NCBI GenBank assembly: GCA_028278335.1 | Contig: JANQEN010000221.1 | Location: forward strand, 1-56,620 | Length of the DNA: 56,620 bases | Source: Chitinivibrionales bacterium | GTDB lineage: Bacteria > Fibrobacterota > Chitinivibrionia > Chitinivibrionales > JANQEN01 | Direction of reading: 5' to 3' | In this document: piece by piece, positions 1 through 8,333 of the stretch | Numbering within the stretch: position 1 is the first letter of the stretch | Layout of the letters: each line of letters begins with the position of its first letter | Notes under the pieces: generated by a model | What the model saw: the letters and a program-made list of their open reading frames with translations, nothing else | Database searches by the model: none | What the model was told of the DNA's origin: nothing | Program-made: the position numbers and the translations under genes

Positions 1-99
1 GTTTCTCAAAAGTTTTGTCCCATGATTTTTGACAAAACTCTTATAGAAACAGTTATACCGCAACACAATATAGGACAAAATTATTGAGAAGCGGTATAA
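1..99. repeat. Cluster of overlapping inverted repeats at the window edge
   Basis: Three related arms are visible. Bases 1-19 pair imperfectly with 31-50, and bases 3-20 also pair with 73-90 (16 of 18 positions). Separately, 53-61 (TTATACCGC) is a perfect inverted repeat of 91-99. Because the first arm has two possible partners, the segment could form alternative hairpins or be the decayed end of a repeated element. No gene is visible in bases 1-199, and the left side is cut by the window edge. Confidence 0.5.
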
Positions 100-235
100 A
101 TAACAATAGAGTGTCATTGATCTGCTTAGAGTAAAAACATAACCAGTGTCTTTAATTAGTAATTGAAGTATACTTAATGACATAACCCCAAAATTTCAAT
201 TGAATGAATCAAGCAACAACAATGGTGCAAAAAAA

Positions 236-1927
236 ATGAAAATGATAAATAAAATTACATTGTTTATACTTTTGCTTTGTTTAATAATTCTCTCATTGTT
301 TTGGATTAGATCTACGAAACATAATCATCCATCCAAGGTATTCCTCTTAAATGTTAATGAAAGACCTAATACTATTGACCTTTTATTTGACTACGCATCA
401 TTATTCGAGTTCCAAAATGAATCTGTGTCACGCTATCTAAAAGGCATACGAAATAATTTTCATATTGAAGCGATTATTATTACGATACCCTCTTTAAAAG
501 ATAGTTTATCAAGTATAAATGAATTGGCAGCTACCATAGCGAGTAATTGGCAAATAGGGAAAAGTTATAACAACAGAGGACTTCTGTTATTATTTGTTGA
601 TGATATTAAAGAAGTGCGTTTAGAGGTTTCCTATGAATTAGAAGATGTTTTTACTGATCTCTTTTGCGGATATGTGGAGGACAAGCAATTAAGGCCAAAT
701 TTTCTGAATGGATCACTCGAGAATGGTCTTATTGCAGTAATGGAAGAGCTGGAATATCGAGCACAACTTAAATATACTCAAGACTATAATTCTAAGTTCA
801 TTGCAACTCTTGATAGCAAGTTTCAGACTGGTGGTGCTGGGGCAGTTCGCAGATTGTCTAAGTATAAACATGAACAAAGAGCAAAAGATTCTGCAACTTT
901 CTTTACAAAAGGTGCAGAAACACCAGCAAAAGCCTGGGAAATCATGCTGAGCAAATGGAGAGGGGAAGGAAAACACAAAGATACTGATATTTACACCGAA
1001 GCAACAAAGCTTGCTATGGGAAACCAAAATTCAAAAATCATTGAAAGCGGTGTGGATCTTAAGGATAAAGCATTCAAAGTGTATCAATCGGGTAATTATG
1101 CAGTTATTTCATTCGGTCTTAAAGAAGGTTGGAATAATTCACCCTTTCTATTTGTAAAAACAGACGCACCAGAGGGGTGGAAATTTGATATAGTACATCA
1201 AAGAAAATATGTGGTCATGTCTACGGCGCCCTATTGGTCAGTCGAAAGAGCAGACCATCCCTATGTGGAGCTTGTCTCCTATGCTTGGATGAATATGGGA
1301 AAAGATATCCCACTTGAATCAGTAGACCGATATCACCCTGAAGAAGACGTCCTTATAGCACAACGTATAGTGAGTCTGGAAATAATATATAAGGAAGATC
1401 CAAATAATTTTGAAGTTGCCATGGAATTAGGACGGCTGGGCACAATTTTATGTAGACGTTCAAATCATGTGTATCCCTATCTGAAACAAGCAAAAAAACT
1501 AAAGCCTCAAAGTCCGTTACCATATAAGTACACTGCAATATTCACAGTGGAGAGTCAATTTCAATATAAAACTGCATTAGAAGAGATGAAGGTTTTTATT
1601 CAACGTACTCCAGAATCAAGATTTGGGCGAAATTTCTTAGGGTATTTACATTTTCAACTTGGACAATATGGTGATGCGATTTCGGAATTTAATAAAGCAC
1701 TAAAAATGCAGAAGTTAGATAGTCAATTTTTGTTATATGCCTATTGCAAATTGTCCAGATGTAATGGAATGCTTTTTAATAATTCGTCAAAAGTAACACT
1801 AAAGCGAAAAAAATACCGAGAAGAGGCAATCGAATTTTATAATAAAGCGTATAGGTTGTCAAAAAACAATTTTCGTGTGCAGTTGTTAGGAAGCTGGTTG
1901 CTTCAAAATAAAATTATTTCTAATTAA
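236..1927 (+). CDS. Membrane-anchored TPM-domain protein with C-terminal TPR repeats
   Basis: An N-terminal hydrophobic segment within the first 25 residues acts as membrane anchor or signal. It is followed by a region resembling the TPM (YgcG/Psb32-type) domain: strand-rich, with an RGLLLLFVDD stretch and conserved acidic residues, roughly residues 40-190. The last 170 residues carry helix pairs typical of tetratricopeptide repeats (for example GQYGDAISEFNKAL). TPM proteins are usually exported, and TPRs mediate protein contacts; the actual role is unknown. The frame opens upstream at a TTG (200), but the ATG at 236 starts directly before the basic and hydrophobic anchor. Neither start has a good ribosome site. 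The gene appears to stand alone. Confidence 0.6.
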   Translation: MKMINKITLFILLLCLIILSLFWIRSTKHNHPSKVFLLNVNERPNTIDLLFDYASLFEFQNESVSRYLKGIRNNFHIEAIIITIPSLKDSLSSINELAATIASNWQIGKSYNNRGLLLLFVDDIKEVRLEVSYELEDVFTDLFCGYVEDKQLRPNFLNGSLENGLIAVMEELEYRAQLKYTQDYNSKFIATLDSKFQTGGAGAVRRLSKYKHEQRAKDSATFFTKGAETPAKAWEIMLSKWRGEGKHKDTDIYTEATKLAMGNQNSKIIESGVDLKDKAFKVYQSGNYAVISFGLKEGWNNSPFLFVKTDAPEGWKFDIVHQRKYVVMSTAPYWSVERADHPYVELVSYAWMNMGKDIPLESVDRYHPEEDVLIAQRIVSLEIIYKEDPNNFEVAMELGRLGTILCRRSNHVYPYLKQAKKLKPQSPLPYKYTAIFTVESQFQYKTALEEMKVFIQRTPESRFGRNFLGYLHFQLGQYGDAISEFNKALKMQKLDSQFLLYAYCKLSRCNGMLFNNSSKVTLKRKKYREEAIEFYNKAYRLSKNNFRVQLLGSWLLQNKIISN

Positions 1928-2159
1928 TTCTATAGCTTTATATCAACACCAAGCCTCCTTCATGCCTTTAAACTCCATGCAGCCACACTATCAGTTCCCC
2001 CTTTTGAGATCAATTTCTAAACAACAATTTATTATTTTGGATTGTGACACTGGTACTTTGTGAGAAGTAAATAATAAATTATTTTGCCATTACTTAAAAA
2101 AATGAATAATTTATTAAGTAGCAACGATTTTTAAATAGTAAACGTATTCTGGGGGGGAT

Positions 2160-3911
2160 ATGATTAGATTACATTCATTTAATGTAAAGAGTTCATTATG
2201 CCAAAAAATCGTACTCTTTGCACTGGTGTTATTTACGTCAGTATGCTTTTCACAGGACCTTAAAGAGGTACTTGATAAAATCGACAAAATGACCAAGGAT
2301 GAGATGGCAAAGGACCGGAATCAGGCTGCCTGTGCTGTTTGTGTGGTGCTGGGAGACTCAATTGTTTTTGCCAAAGGGTATGGTAAGGCTGACATAGAGA
2401 AGAATATTGCAGCCACAGAGAAGCACATATTCCGCATTGGCTCTATTACCAAACAGATAACCGGATTGATGGTTTTGCAAATGGAAGAGGAGAACAAGCT
2501 CAAGCTGACAGACAAAATTGAGACCTATTTTCCTGAATTCAAACGGATTTCAAACATGCCCTCAGGATCTCCACCGGTCACCTTTAAATTACTAGGTATG
2601 ATGACCGCAGGACTTGCCAGAGAACCGCGCAATTTAAGCAAATACACCAGGGGCCCGGTATCACAATGGGAGAGTATCCTTATTTCTGCGCTTTCTGACA
2701 CACGATACGATATGAAACCGGGCACAAGATATCAATATTCAAATATTGGCTATGGATCGCTGGGTTTGGCTGCTGCCCGGGCTGGTAAAACAAGCTTTAT
2801 TGCCTATACCAAGGATAAAACATTCAAGAATTTGGGTATGGATGATTCCGATTATGACCGCACTCCACTAATTGCACCCATGGTTGCTAAGGGATATGTT
2901 TTGCGAAGCAGTGGTCCTGACCCAACAACTCCCGAACGTGAGCATGCTGGTAGGGGATACAAGGTGCCCAATGGAGCCATGTATGCCTCGGTTGTGGGCT
3001 TTGCCAAGTATCTCTCATTTCAATTGGGTTATGGTCCGGAAACCGTTTTAAAATGGGACAACCTTCAGAAGAATTACCGCTCAGTGATCACCTCCGCTGG
3101 CTCAATTAGATCGAGCTATGGCATTGGATTTATGGCCTCTAAAAAGAGTGGCTTTATTCGCATTGGTCACTCTGGTTCTGTGTCAGGTTATGGCTCAGGT
3201 GCGTATGTCAATCGGGAAACACTCACCGGCGTTGCTGTGTTTCGCAGCGCCTCCAGTGGAAACTTTAGTGCCAGTGGTCTTGCCAGTCGGGCACTTATCG
3301 AAGTAGCGAATTTTAGAAAGGGAAAGGTCCCACCCTTTGTATCAATCGTTAATCCATTAAAAAATGCAACGATCTCCGGCTCATCTGCTACAACAGTTCG
3401 CGCAGTTGCCTTTGATCCAGATAATGGCACAGACGATGGTAAGGGTATGGAAAAGGTAGTGTTCGAGCTTTTAAAGGGGACAACTGTAGCTGGAACCTTT
3501 ACAGATAATACTGCACCCTATACCTGGTCGATCAGTGCAAATAATTATACCAGTGGCAAGTACAAACTGCGGGCAACAGCAACCAGCAGCACAGCCTCAG
3601 GGGAACAGACTGCTCAATCAATAATTCCTGTTACTATTGAGAGTGCCAATGCAATTGTATCCGCCTTTGACAAGCAAGCAAAACCTTTATATGTGTCTCA
3701 GAGTTCAGGCATGGTACACCTTTTTATACCCTATTCACAAACATGTGTAATAAAAGTGGTGGATTGTCAAGGAAGAAGAGTTGCATCTTTGACAACTAAG
3801 CAGGGGAGTGGCTGGTATCCAATTAGTTTAACGGGAAAAGGAACTGGTATATACCTTCTCTCTGTCACCCGTAATGCTGCAAGAGAGGTTACAACTATAG
3901 TTTTGCATTAG
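2160..3911 (+). CDS. Secreted beta-lactamase-fold serine hydrolase with Ig-like and C-terminal sorting domains
   Basis: A signal peptide (residues 1-31) precedes a class C beta-lactamase/DD-peptidase-like domain. The catalytic SxxK is S95-I-T-K98, the second motif is Y193-S-N195 and the third is H337-S-G339, all in the usual order, so an active penicillin-binding-type esterase or peptidase is likely. An Ig-like domain follows (about 350-500). A final module of about 75 residues ends in a GIYLLSV pattern, like the Por/type IX C-terminal sorting domain seen in three other secreted enzymes of this window. That predicts export and surface attachment. The start ATG lies 2 bases after an unusual run of seven G. 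Substrate unknown; true beta-lactamase activity is not implied. Confidence 0.8.
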   Translation: MIRLHSFNVKSSLCQKIVLFALVLFTSVCFSQDLKEVLDKIDKMTKDEMAKDRNQAACAVCVVLGDSIVFAKGYGKADIEKNIAATEKHIFRIGSITKQITGLMVLQMEEENKLKLTDKIETYFPEFKRISNMPSGSPPVTFKLLGMMTAGLAREPRNLSKYTRGPVSQWESILISALSDTRYDMKPGTRYQYSNIGYGSLGLAAARAGKTSFIAYTKDKTFKNLGMDDSDYDRTPLIAPMVAKGYVLRSSGPDPTTPEREHAGRGYKVPNGAMYASVVGFAKYLSFQLGYGPETVLKWDNLQKNYRSVITSAGSIRSSYGIGFMASKKSGFIRIGHSGSVSGYGSGAYVNRETLTGVAVFRSASSGNFSASGLASRALIEVANFRKGKVPPFVSIVNPLKNATISGSSATTVRAVAFDPDNGTDDGKGMEKVVFELLKGTTVAGTFTDNTAPYTWSISANNYTSGKYKLRATATSSTASGEQTAQSIIPVTIESANAIVSAFDKQAKPLYVSQSSGMVHLFIPYSQTCVIKVVDCQGRRVASLTTKQGSGWYPISLTGKGTGIYLLSVTRNAAREVTTIVLH

Positions 3912-3947
3912 TTAAATAAAAAATACTATCTGACAAAAGTAAGGTAG

Positions 3948-3972
3948 GGGCGCTGCTTGTCTGCGCCCTTAT
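3948..3972. terminator. Putative terminator between convergent genes
   Basis: GGGCGC (3948-3953) pairs with GCGCCC (3963-3968) across a 9-base loop and is followed by a T-rich stretch. It sits between the stop of the serine hydrolase and the end of the convergent gene at 3991. Confidence 0.55.
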
Positions 3973-3990
3973 TATTTAAATTGCAAAGCT

Positions 3991-4704
3991 TTAAAATGAT
4001 AAAGAGGCCTGTAACCCAACGGCTCCGTTTAATGAAAAGGTGGGACCAATTTTAAAATTTGATGATGTTTGAGATTTCTCGATTTTTTTAATATGACTGA
4101 TTGAAGATATGCAGGCAATTCCCCAAAAAACATCCCGGGCAATTGAACTACCAAGCGAGAATGCCGCCAATTTATTAGGCTCCATGGTTGGTTCTGACAG
4201 GGAAACAAGTGCTAAAATTGTTGCAATTCCCTCAAAAAGCCATCCCACACCATAAAAACCCCAACTTACATTTTTTTGGCAATTTGTACTAAACCCACAG
4301 GCGTCACTGGCACGTGATGCTTGGGCACAGGCAACTGGTACACTAGCATATTTCATAACATGGGTGGCCATAGAGGCTAAGGCAAGTCAAATAAACCCAT
4401 CATCCTGAATGTCATTAGCATTGGCCGCAGCAACAAATGCGATGGTGTAATTGAGCGCTAATCCAGTAAAATATACCCCTGTCCCAGTAGCGGCTTTAGT
4501 TCTCAGTTGCTTCATATCAAATGATTTAATAATCTTTTTATCCTTCAACTGGACAACATTTAGGCTCTTTTGTTGTTCTGGTTGGTTTTGCAGAGTTTCC
4601 GTGGTATCAGAGGCAGTACCAGCTTCACCGAATGACGAAATTGTAAAAAACATTACATTAAGAGTGATCAAACAGCATATCATGATTTGGTTTAATTTTT
4701 TCAT
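3991..4704 (-). pseudogene. Exported multi-helix membrane protein gene interrupted by an in-frame TGA
   Basis: The first segment (4704 to 4387) encodes a signal peptide and a hydrophobic helix and stops at TGA (4389-4387). The same frame continues without another stop to 3991, encoding further hydrophobic helices and a beta-rich tail that ends in aromatic Phe. Together they would give one protein of about 236 residues, so this looks like a single gene broken by a nonsense codon. The region after the TGA forms no convincing hairpin, so selenocysteine is not supported here. A ribosome site GAGGATCC precedes the ATG at 4704. It lies 7 bases downstream of the next gene and is probably co-transcribed with it. 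Function unknown; a sequencing error is possible. Confidence 0.6.
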
Positions 4705-4711
4705 AGGATCC

Positions 4712-5629
4712 TCAATCTTTTATATTCTTCAATGCTAAAGAAATGTTCTCTATTACAGAAATCGCTAATTCTAAAAATGTGTCAGCTATCACCTGTTGAT
4801 ACATTTTTCTATTATAGGTTGAACCCCACGCACTGTGGTTACGTCTTATGATTCCATCCCATATTATTTCATTATTTCTATCAACTATTTTTGCTCTTAC
4901 CATTATGTGACAATCATAAAAATGAGACTCCTTTACAATAAAATCCAAAAGAGAAAGCTGTAAGGAATAAGTACCACTTTGAGTTACCTGCATATCTAAA
5001 TCATTGAATAGTGCATAGAATTTGTTCCGTAACCAGACGGAAGCTGTATCTTTGGTAAACACAAGGATTTTTGGTTTTTCTGAATCATAATAGCCTCCAA
5101 CCCAGAAGATATGCCTTCGATTATCCTCAATATTAATATCTATAAGTGATTTTTTTTGTAAATATTCAAGATTAACTAACCTCATTTTTGTTGAGTCAAT
5201 GATCAGAGACGGATTCCATCCTAAGGCTAAATCATGTATTATAGGTTTAGGATTTGTATTGCCCATCATTTTTAACGATACGTATAGTGGTTTAACTACT
5301 GACAAAACCTGTAATGTAGATTGGTTACGAAGAATAATTTGATAATCAGAGCCCGGTAATATCTTATAGGGCATAGGATAGAAACCATACCCCTTTTTGT
5401 AAAGCGCATTTTTTTTAATGTGAAGAGTGTCTCTTCCTTTAGCAATGAGTATTTCCAACTTCATTTTACTATTTTCATTTGTTACCTCCCAGACGAATTT
5501 GGTGGTAGATCTTAATAGCAAACAGTCGCCGGCAACAGGCTCTGTGAGAGTGAACGATTCATCTTGTGCACTAATCCAATTGTACACACTTATCAATATG
5601 CAGCATACAAGAATTGATTTACATTTCAT
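4712..5629 (-). CDS. Exported hypothetical protein, YajG/DUF4410-like C-terminal half
   Basis: I chose the ATG at 5629 because it opens directly on a signal sequence (MKCKSILVC then a hydrophobic run to ISAQ); an in-frame ATG at 5707 would add 26 residues in front of it. The first half is strand-rich. The last 110 residues (a SGTYSLQLSLLDF stretch, then a variable region ending in a long amphipathic helix) recall YajG/DUF4410-type periplasmic lipoproteins that compute no catalytic motif. Cys residues in the signal region make lipidation possible but there is no clean lipobox. It is the first gene of a two-gene minus-strand unit with the interrupted gene after it. No function can be assigned. 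Confidence 0.5.
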   Translation of the reverse strand: MKCKSILVCCILISVYNWISAQDESFTLTEPVAGDCLLLRSTTKFVWEVTNENSKMKLEILIAKGRDTLHIKKNALYKKGYGFYPMPYKILPGSDYQIILRNQSTLQVLSVVKPLYVSLKMMGNTNPKPIIHDLALGWNPSLIIDSTKMRLVNLEYLQKKSLIDINIEDNRRHIFWVGGYYDSEKPKILVFTKDTASVWLRNKFYALFNDLDMQVTQSGTYSLQLSLLDFIVKESHFYDCHIMVRAKIVDRNNEIIWDGIIRRNHSAWGSTYNRKMYQQVIADTFLELAISVIENISLALKNIKD

Positions 5630-6003
5630 AATGAAATACCATATAAAAGGACCATTTTTAAAAGTTTTTTGTATTTTGAGTTGTTTCTGGCGTTTCTTTA
5701 GATACATATAAACTAAGTTATTATTGGGAAAAAGTAAAGGGAGATAACAAAGAGGTCATTTTTGGCTGTGACCCCTGATTTTATGCCTGTTGCAACTTTG
5801 CAGCGGCTCATCTCACGGCTGAATGAGTCACTGCAAGTTTACAGACCATGATTGAGTGATGAATTTAACTGTTGCAGTTTTACATTTACTCAATCTATGG
5901 TGAGTTATGGTGATGCAACTCTGCAGAAGATAATTATGGCTCTTTTTATGATGGTGCAGATATAAAATTGATATAACACTGGCCTTGTTTGCTAAAAAAA
6001 AAG

Positions 6004-6223
6004 GTAACTACTCAGGTGCTCTTATTCATTAAGCTCTGAAGTTGTCATTGTCATTTCATTCTGAAGCATATGGAGGAAAAACCTATCGGTTTTTTACATT
6101 GTAGTTTTTGGTGCTTTCCCGCATGTTTTTAGCGGGAATCTATTGAAATTTTTGTAAAAAAAATAGATTTCAGCTTAAAAGAATACCGGAATGACATTTT
6201 TTTGCTGGTACCTGAGTAGTTAC
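6004..6223. repeat. 220-bp MITE-like element with 14-bp perfect terminal inverted repeats
   Basis: The ends GTAACTACTCAGGT (6004-6017) and its exact reverse complement (6210-6223) bound the segment. Inside are three more hairpins: AAAACC/GGTTTT near 6080-6095, TTCCCGC/GCGGGAA near 6117-6140, and an AATCTATT/AATAGATT pair near 6139-6175. There is no coding capacity. Both ends are flanked by A-tracts that could be a target-site duplication but are too simple to prove it. It may be a non-autonomous transposable element or a large structured RNA. Confidence 0.5.
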
Positions 6224-6250
6224 AAAAAAAGATAGCATGTTATTATCTTC

Positions 6251-6277
6251 AAGTTGTGGATTACTATTTTTATTCTA
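6251..6277 (+). repeat. 27-bp direct repeat, left copy (possible integrase relic)
   Basis: These 27 bases recur exactly at 9337-9363 in the same orientation. The reading frame around this copy (residues YYLQ-VVDYYFYS) resembles the end of the recombinase fragment at 9159-9389 (HYLQKVVDYYFYS). This copy therefore looks like a decayed duplicate of that gene segment, or one half of a pair of attachment sites bounding about 3.1 kb of accessory genes. Confidence 0.65.
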
Positions 6278-6285
6278 AAAATCTT

Positions 6286-6525
6286 CTATAAATCCTCTCT
6301 AATTTTATCAAATTCATCTTTTGTTATTTCACCACTGGCATATCTTTTTTTCAAGATATCAAGTGCTGTTTCTGTTGTATAATCTGAATTATAATCAGAG
6401 TTTTGATTATATGAATTACATTGCCTATTTTTAAATAATCCAAACCTATTCATAATTAGGCAGAGTATTATTATTACACATGGTATAATCCACATACCGC
6501 GAAAATACATACACATTGGTTCCAT
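6286..6525 (-). CDS. Small membrane protein with C-terminal SHOCT domain
   Basis: This 79-residue protein has one N-terminal transmembrane helix (about residues 10-27), an Asn/Ser/Tyr-rich linker, and a C-terminal SHOCT helix pair recognisable from LKKRYASGEITKDEFDKI. SHOCT modules are short oligomerisation domains common at protein ends. It is the third gene of a minus-strand unit with the ArsR regulator (7052-7399) and the Met-rich protein (6538-7023), 12 bases after the latter, so a role in the same metal or stress response is likely. Ribosome site AGGAGAG just upstream of the ATG. Confidence 0.75.
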   Translation of the reverse strand: MEPMCMYFRGMWIIPCVIIILCLIMNRFGLFKNRQCNSYNQNSDYNSDYTTETALDILKKRYASGEITKDEFDKIREDL

Positions 6526-6537
6526 AGGTCTCTCCTT

Positions 6538-7023
6538 TTATAAGGTTACATTTAATCTATTATCTTTAACTAGTTTGCTAATGAGAAAATTGATACTTTC
6601 TATTGAAAGATTAAAATTTTCGGATATATTCTCTGGTATTATTTCTCCGTTTTTTTGAACAAATTGTAAAATTTCATCATTTATTTGTTGAAGCCAATCT
6701 TCAAACAATCCACGCAACTCTGGTGTTGCATATTCAGCCATTTGATTACTTCTCGAAATATTTTCCATCATTTTTTTACACATATCCATTGGATTTGAGC
6801 CATCTTCATTTTTACCCATCATTCCTTGCATCATACCCATCATAGGGGACATACCTTCACCCCCACCCATCATCTTAGGAAACATCTTTTGCATCATATC
6901 CTGTTTGTCTTCCATAGTCATATCTGAAAAAAAATTATCCATCATTTTATCCATCATCGCAGATTTATCTTTTTTATTCATATTTCCCATCATCTTTTCC
7001 ATGATTTTATCTTTAAAACCCAT
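6538..7023 (-). CDS. Methionine-rich cytoplasmic protein, ArsR-operon associated
   Basis: This 161-residue protein has no signal or membrane segment. The first 90 residues are extremely rich in Met, often as MM pairs, with a Gly/Met stretch around residues 50-70 and one Cys in MDMCKKMM. The last 70 residues are predicted helical with a winged-helix-like pattern. Met-rich proteins often bind Cu(I) or similar soft metals, and the ArsR gene 28 bases upstream supports a metal link, but this is inference. Internal repetition of Met/Lys segments in the first third suggests expansion from a short repeat. Ribosome site AGGGAGG precedes the ATG. Confidence 0.65.
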   Translation of the reverse strand: MGFKDKIMEKMMGNMNKKDKSAMMDKMMDNFFSDMTMEDKQDMMQKMFPKMMGGGEGMSPMMGMMQGMMGKNEDGSNPMDMCKKMMENISRSNQMAEYATPELRGLFEDWLQQINDEILQFVQKNGEIIPENISENFNLSIESINFLISKLVKDNRLNVTL

Positions 7024-7051
7024 TTTACCTCCCTATAAAGTGACGTTGTAT

Positions 7052-7399
7052 CTATTTAGTTTTTCTAAATTTATTTTTCCACATAGCTCTGCAAAACATT
7101 GGCATTTCACATTGATCAGAAATAATATCTGGTGCAATTTCAGCAAATCTATCTAATATTTCTAATAGACTGATATTTTTTAATTTATAGAATACGAAAG
7201 GACCTTTTCTCTCGGTTTCAAGAATATCACTTTTTTTTAAGATGCGTAAATGATGAGATACCAATGGTTGAGAAAGATTAGTTGCTTTAACAATTTCTGA
7301 TACAGCTCTTTTCTCATTCCCAATAAATTGTATAATACGTAATCGACTTGTATCACCAATAGTTTGAAAGAAATTGTTTAGTTTTGAAATTTTATCCAT
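7052..7399 (-). CDS. ArsR-family metal-responsive repressor
   Basis: This 115-residue winged-helix protein shows the family hallmarks: SRLRIIQFI near residue 18, the recognition helix SQPLVSHHLRILKKSDILE (about 43-61) and the beta-wing around GPFVFYKL. Two Cys at residues 97 and 103 near the C terminus are candidate metal or thiol ligands; the classical ArsR CVC motif in the recognition helix is absent, so the ligand is not arsenite by the E. coli mode. It leads the operon with the Met-rich and SHOCT proteins, and a palindromic operator lies just upstream (7411-7452), consistent with autorepression. Confidence 0.85.
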   Translation of the reverse strand: MDKISKLNNFFQTIGDTSRLRIIQFIGNEKRAVSEIVKATNLSQPLVSHHLRILKKSDILETERKGPFVFYKLKNISLLEILDRFAEIAPDIISDQCEMPMFCRAMWKNKFRKTK

Positions 7400-7410
7400 A
7401 TAAACACCTG

Positions 7411-7452
7411 TTAATATAAACTATAATTTATATAAATCACCATTTATATTAA
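7411..7452. promoter_or_regulatory. Putative ArsR operator
   Basis: TTAATATAAA (7411-7420) is a perfect 10-bp inverted repeat of 7443-7452. A second overlapping palindrome pairs ATATAAA (7414-7420) with TTTATAT (7427-7433). The site begins 11 bases upstream of the arsR start codon, matching where ArsR-type repressors bind. Confidence 0.6.
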
Positions 7453-7576
7453 AGATACAATAAATTTTTAGCTTTTGTCACTTTATTTTTCATTTTAATT
7501 AATAATTATTTAAAAAACATAACAGTGATGCACATCATATTATTAAATTCAATGGGTCTAATTACTGGGTGTCATT

Positions 7577-7635
7577 TTATAACGCCCCAGTAATTTGCGC
7601 GACGCTAGGAGCGTCAAATTGACTGGATTGTTAAA
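7577..7635 (-). other. attC-like integron recombination site
   Basis: On the minus strand the order is TTTAAC (R''), spacer AA, TCCAGT (L''), a central imperfect hairpin, ACTGGG (L'), spacer GC, GTTATAA (R'). CCAGT pairs with ACTGG, and TAAC pairs with GTTA. The centre pairs AATTTG with CAAATT and ACGCT with AGCGT. This is the two-box, bulged-hairpin architecture of attC sites. The stop codon TAA of the gene ending at 7631 lies inside R'', as is common in gene cassettes. Confidence 0.75.
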
Positions 7636-8206
7636 TTGCATTTAGGCCAGTCTCTAAATTAATTTTAACATCTTTCCATCCCCCCGGCGGATCCCATTCG
7701 CCCGAAGCTTCAATACAAGGATAGGTAATCTTGGAAACAGTCACACCATCAATTCCAAGACGGGCCGATTTCCATACCTCAGACCCTAATGGGGTAAAAC
7801 GATGAAGAAACTCGGCCGAAGCAACCAATACTCCGAAATCTTCACCATCATATTCTAGGTCTTCTGGAGTATACAAATACCCAAAATATGTATCGACTTT
7901 TACGGTTTTTAAACTAGTTGAGCTGATATTAAAAAAGTGTACGTGCTCTCCAAAGCCAAAAACTACGCTATCAGGAAAAAGCTTTATAGATTTAAAGCAA
8001 ATACACTCTTCGAAAGTATGTATCTCGAAAAGGAATTTACCGCTCGAACCAGTATCTATACCAACATACATATCTGGCGATCCCAAAGTCGTTGTCTTGT
8101 TTACAACGACTCTTTCAGCAGTTAGCCATTCTTCAGTATTCGTTTCAATAAATTCTGCAGTGGTCATTTTTTCTTGGTTATTTGCAAACGGCAATGCTGC
8201 ATGCAT
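7631..8206 (-). CDS. Gene-cassette protein of unknown function
   Basis: I do not recognise a named family. The chosen ATG (8206) has a good GGAGAG site 5 bases upstream; an upstream in-frame GTG at 8278 would prepend a low-complexity stretch. The 191-residue product is soluble and strand-rich, with no signal or membrane helix. Near its C terminus is GEWDPPGGW, a motif I associate with small uncharacterised proteins. The stop codon falls within the attC-like site, and the sequence is GC-richer than flanking genes, both typical of an integron cassette. Cassette genes of this type are often toxin, immunity, resistance or surface functions, but nothing in this protein decides. Confidence 0.7.
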   Translation of the reverse strand: MHAALPFANNQEKMTTAEFIETNTEEWLTAERVVVNKTTTLGSPDMYVGIDTGSSGKFLFEIHTFEECICFKSIKLFPDSVVFGFGEHVHFFNISSTSLKTVKVDTYFGYLYTPEDLEYDGEDFGVLVASAEFLHRFTPLGSEVWKSARLGIDGVTVSKITYPCIEASGEWDPPGGWKDVKINLETGLNAI

Positions 8207-8333
8207 ACGATCTCTCCGAAAAATTCGAGTCCTTTGTTGCCCGGAGCCACCTTGGACAGCCGTATTTTGCGAAGCCACGGCTGGACAGGGGGGGGAGGGA
8301 GCTTCTGGACGGCGTTGTCACGAAAGCGTGGCC

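Larger units (their letters stand above)
5708..6285. other. Gene-free, inverted-repeat-rich spacer
   Basis: No plausible gene is seen. Around 5846-5900 an imperfect hairpin pairs GATTGAGT (5850-5857) with ACTCAATC (5888-5895), extended by flanking CCAT/ATGG with one bulged base. Further short hairpins lie at 5799-5831. The right part is occupied by the terminal-repeat element at 6004-6223. Confidence 0.45.

Noticed and set aside
4387..4389. TGA codon as a second selenocysteine site
   Set aside because: The following bases form no stable stem with a G at the loop start within 16-37 bases, and no redox motif surrounds the position.
8207..8333. Second attC between the two cassette genes
   Set aside because: The segment has hairpins (for example CAGCCGT with ACGGCTG) but no matching TAAC...GTTA boxes; I did not call it.
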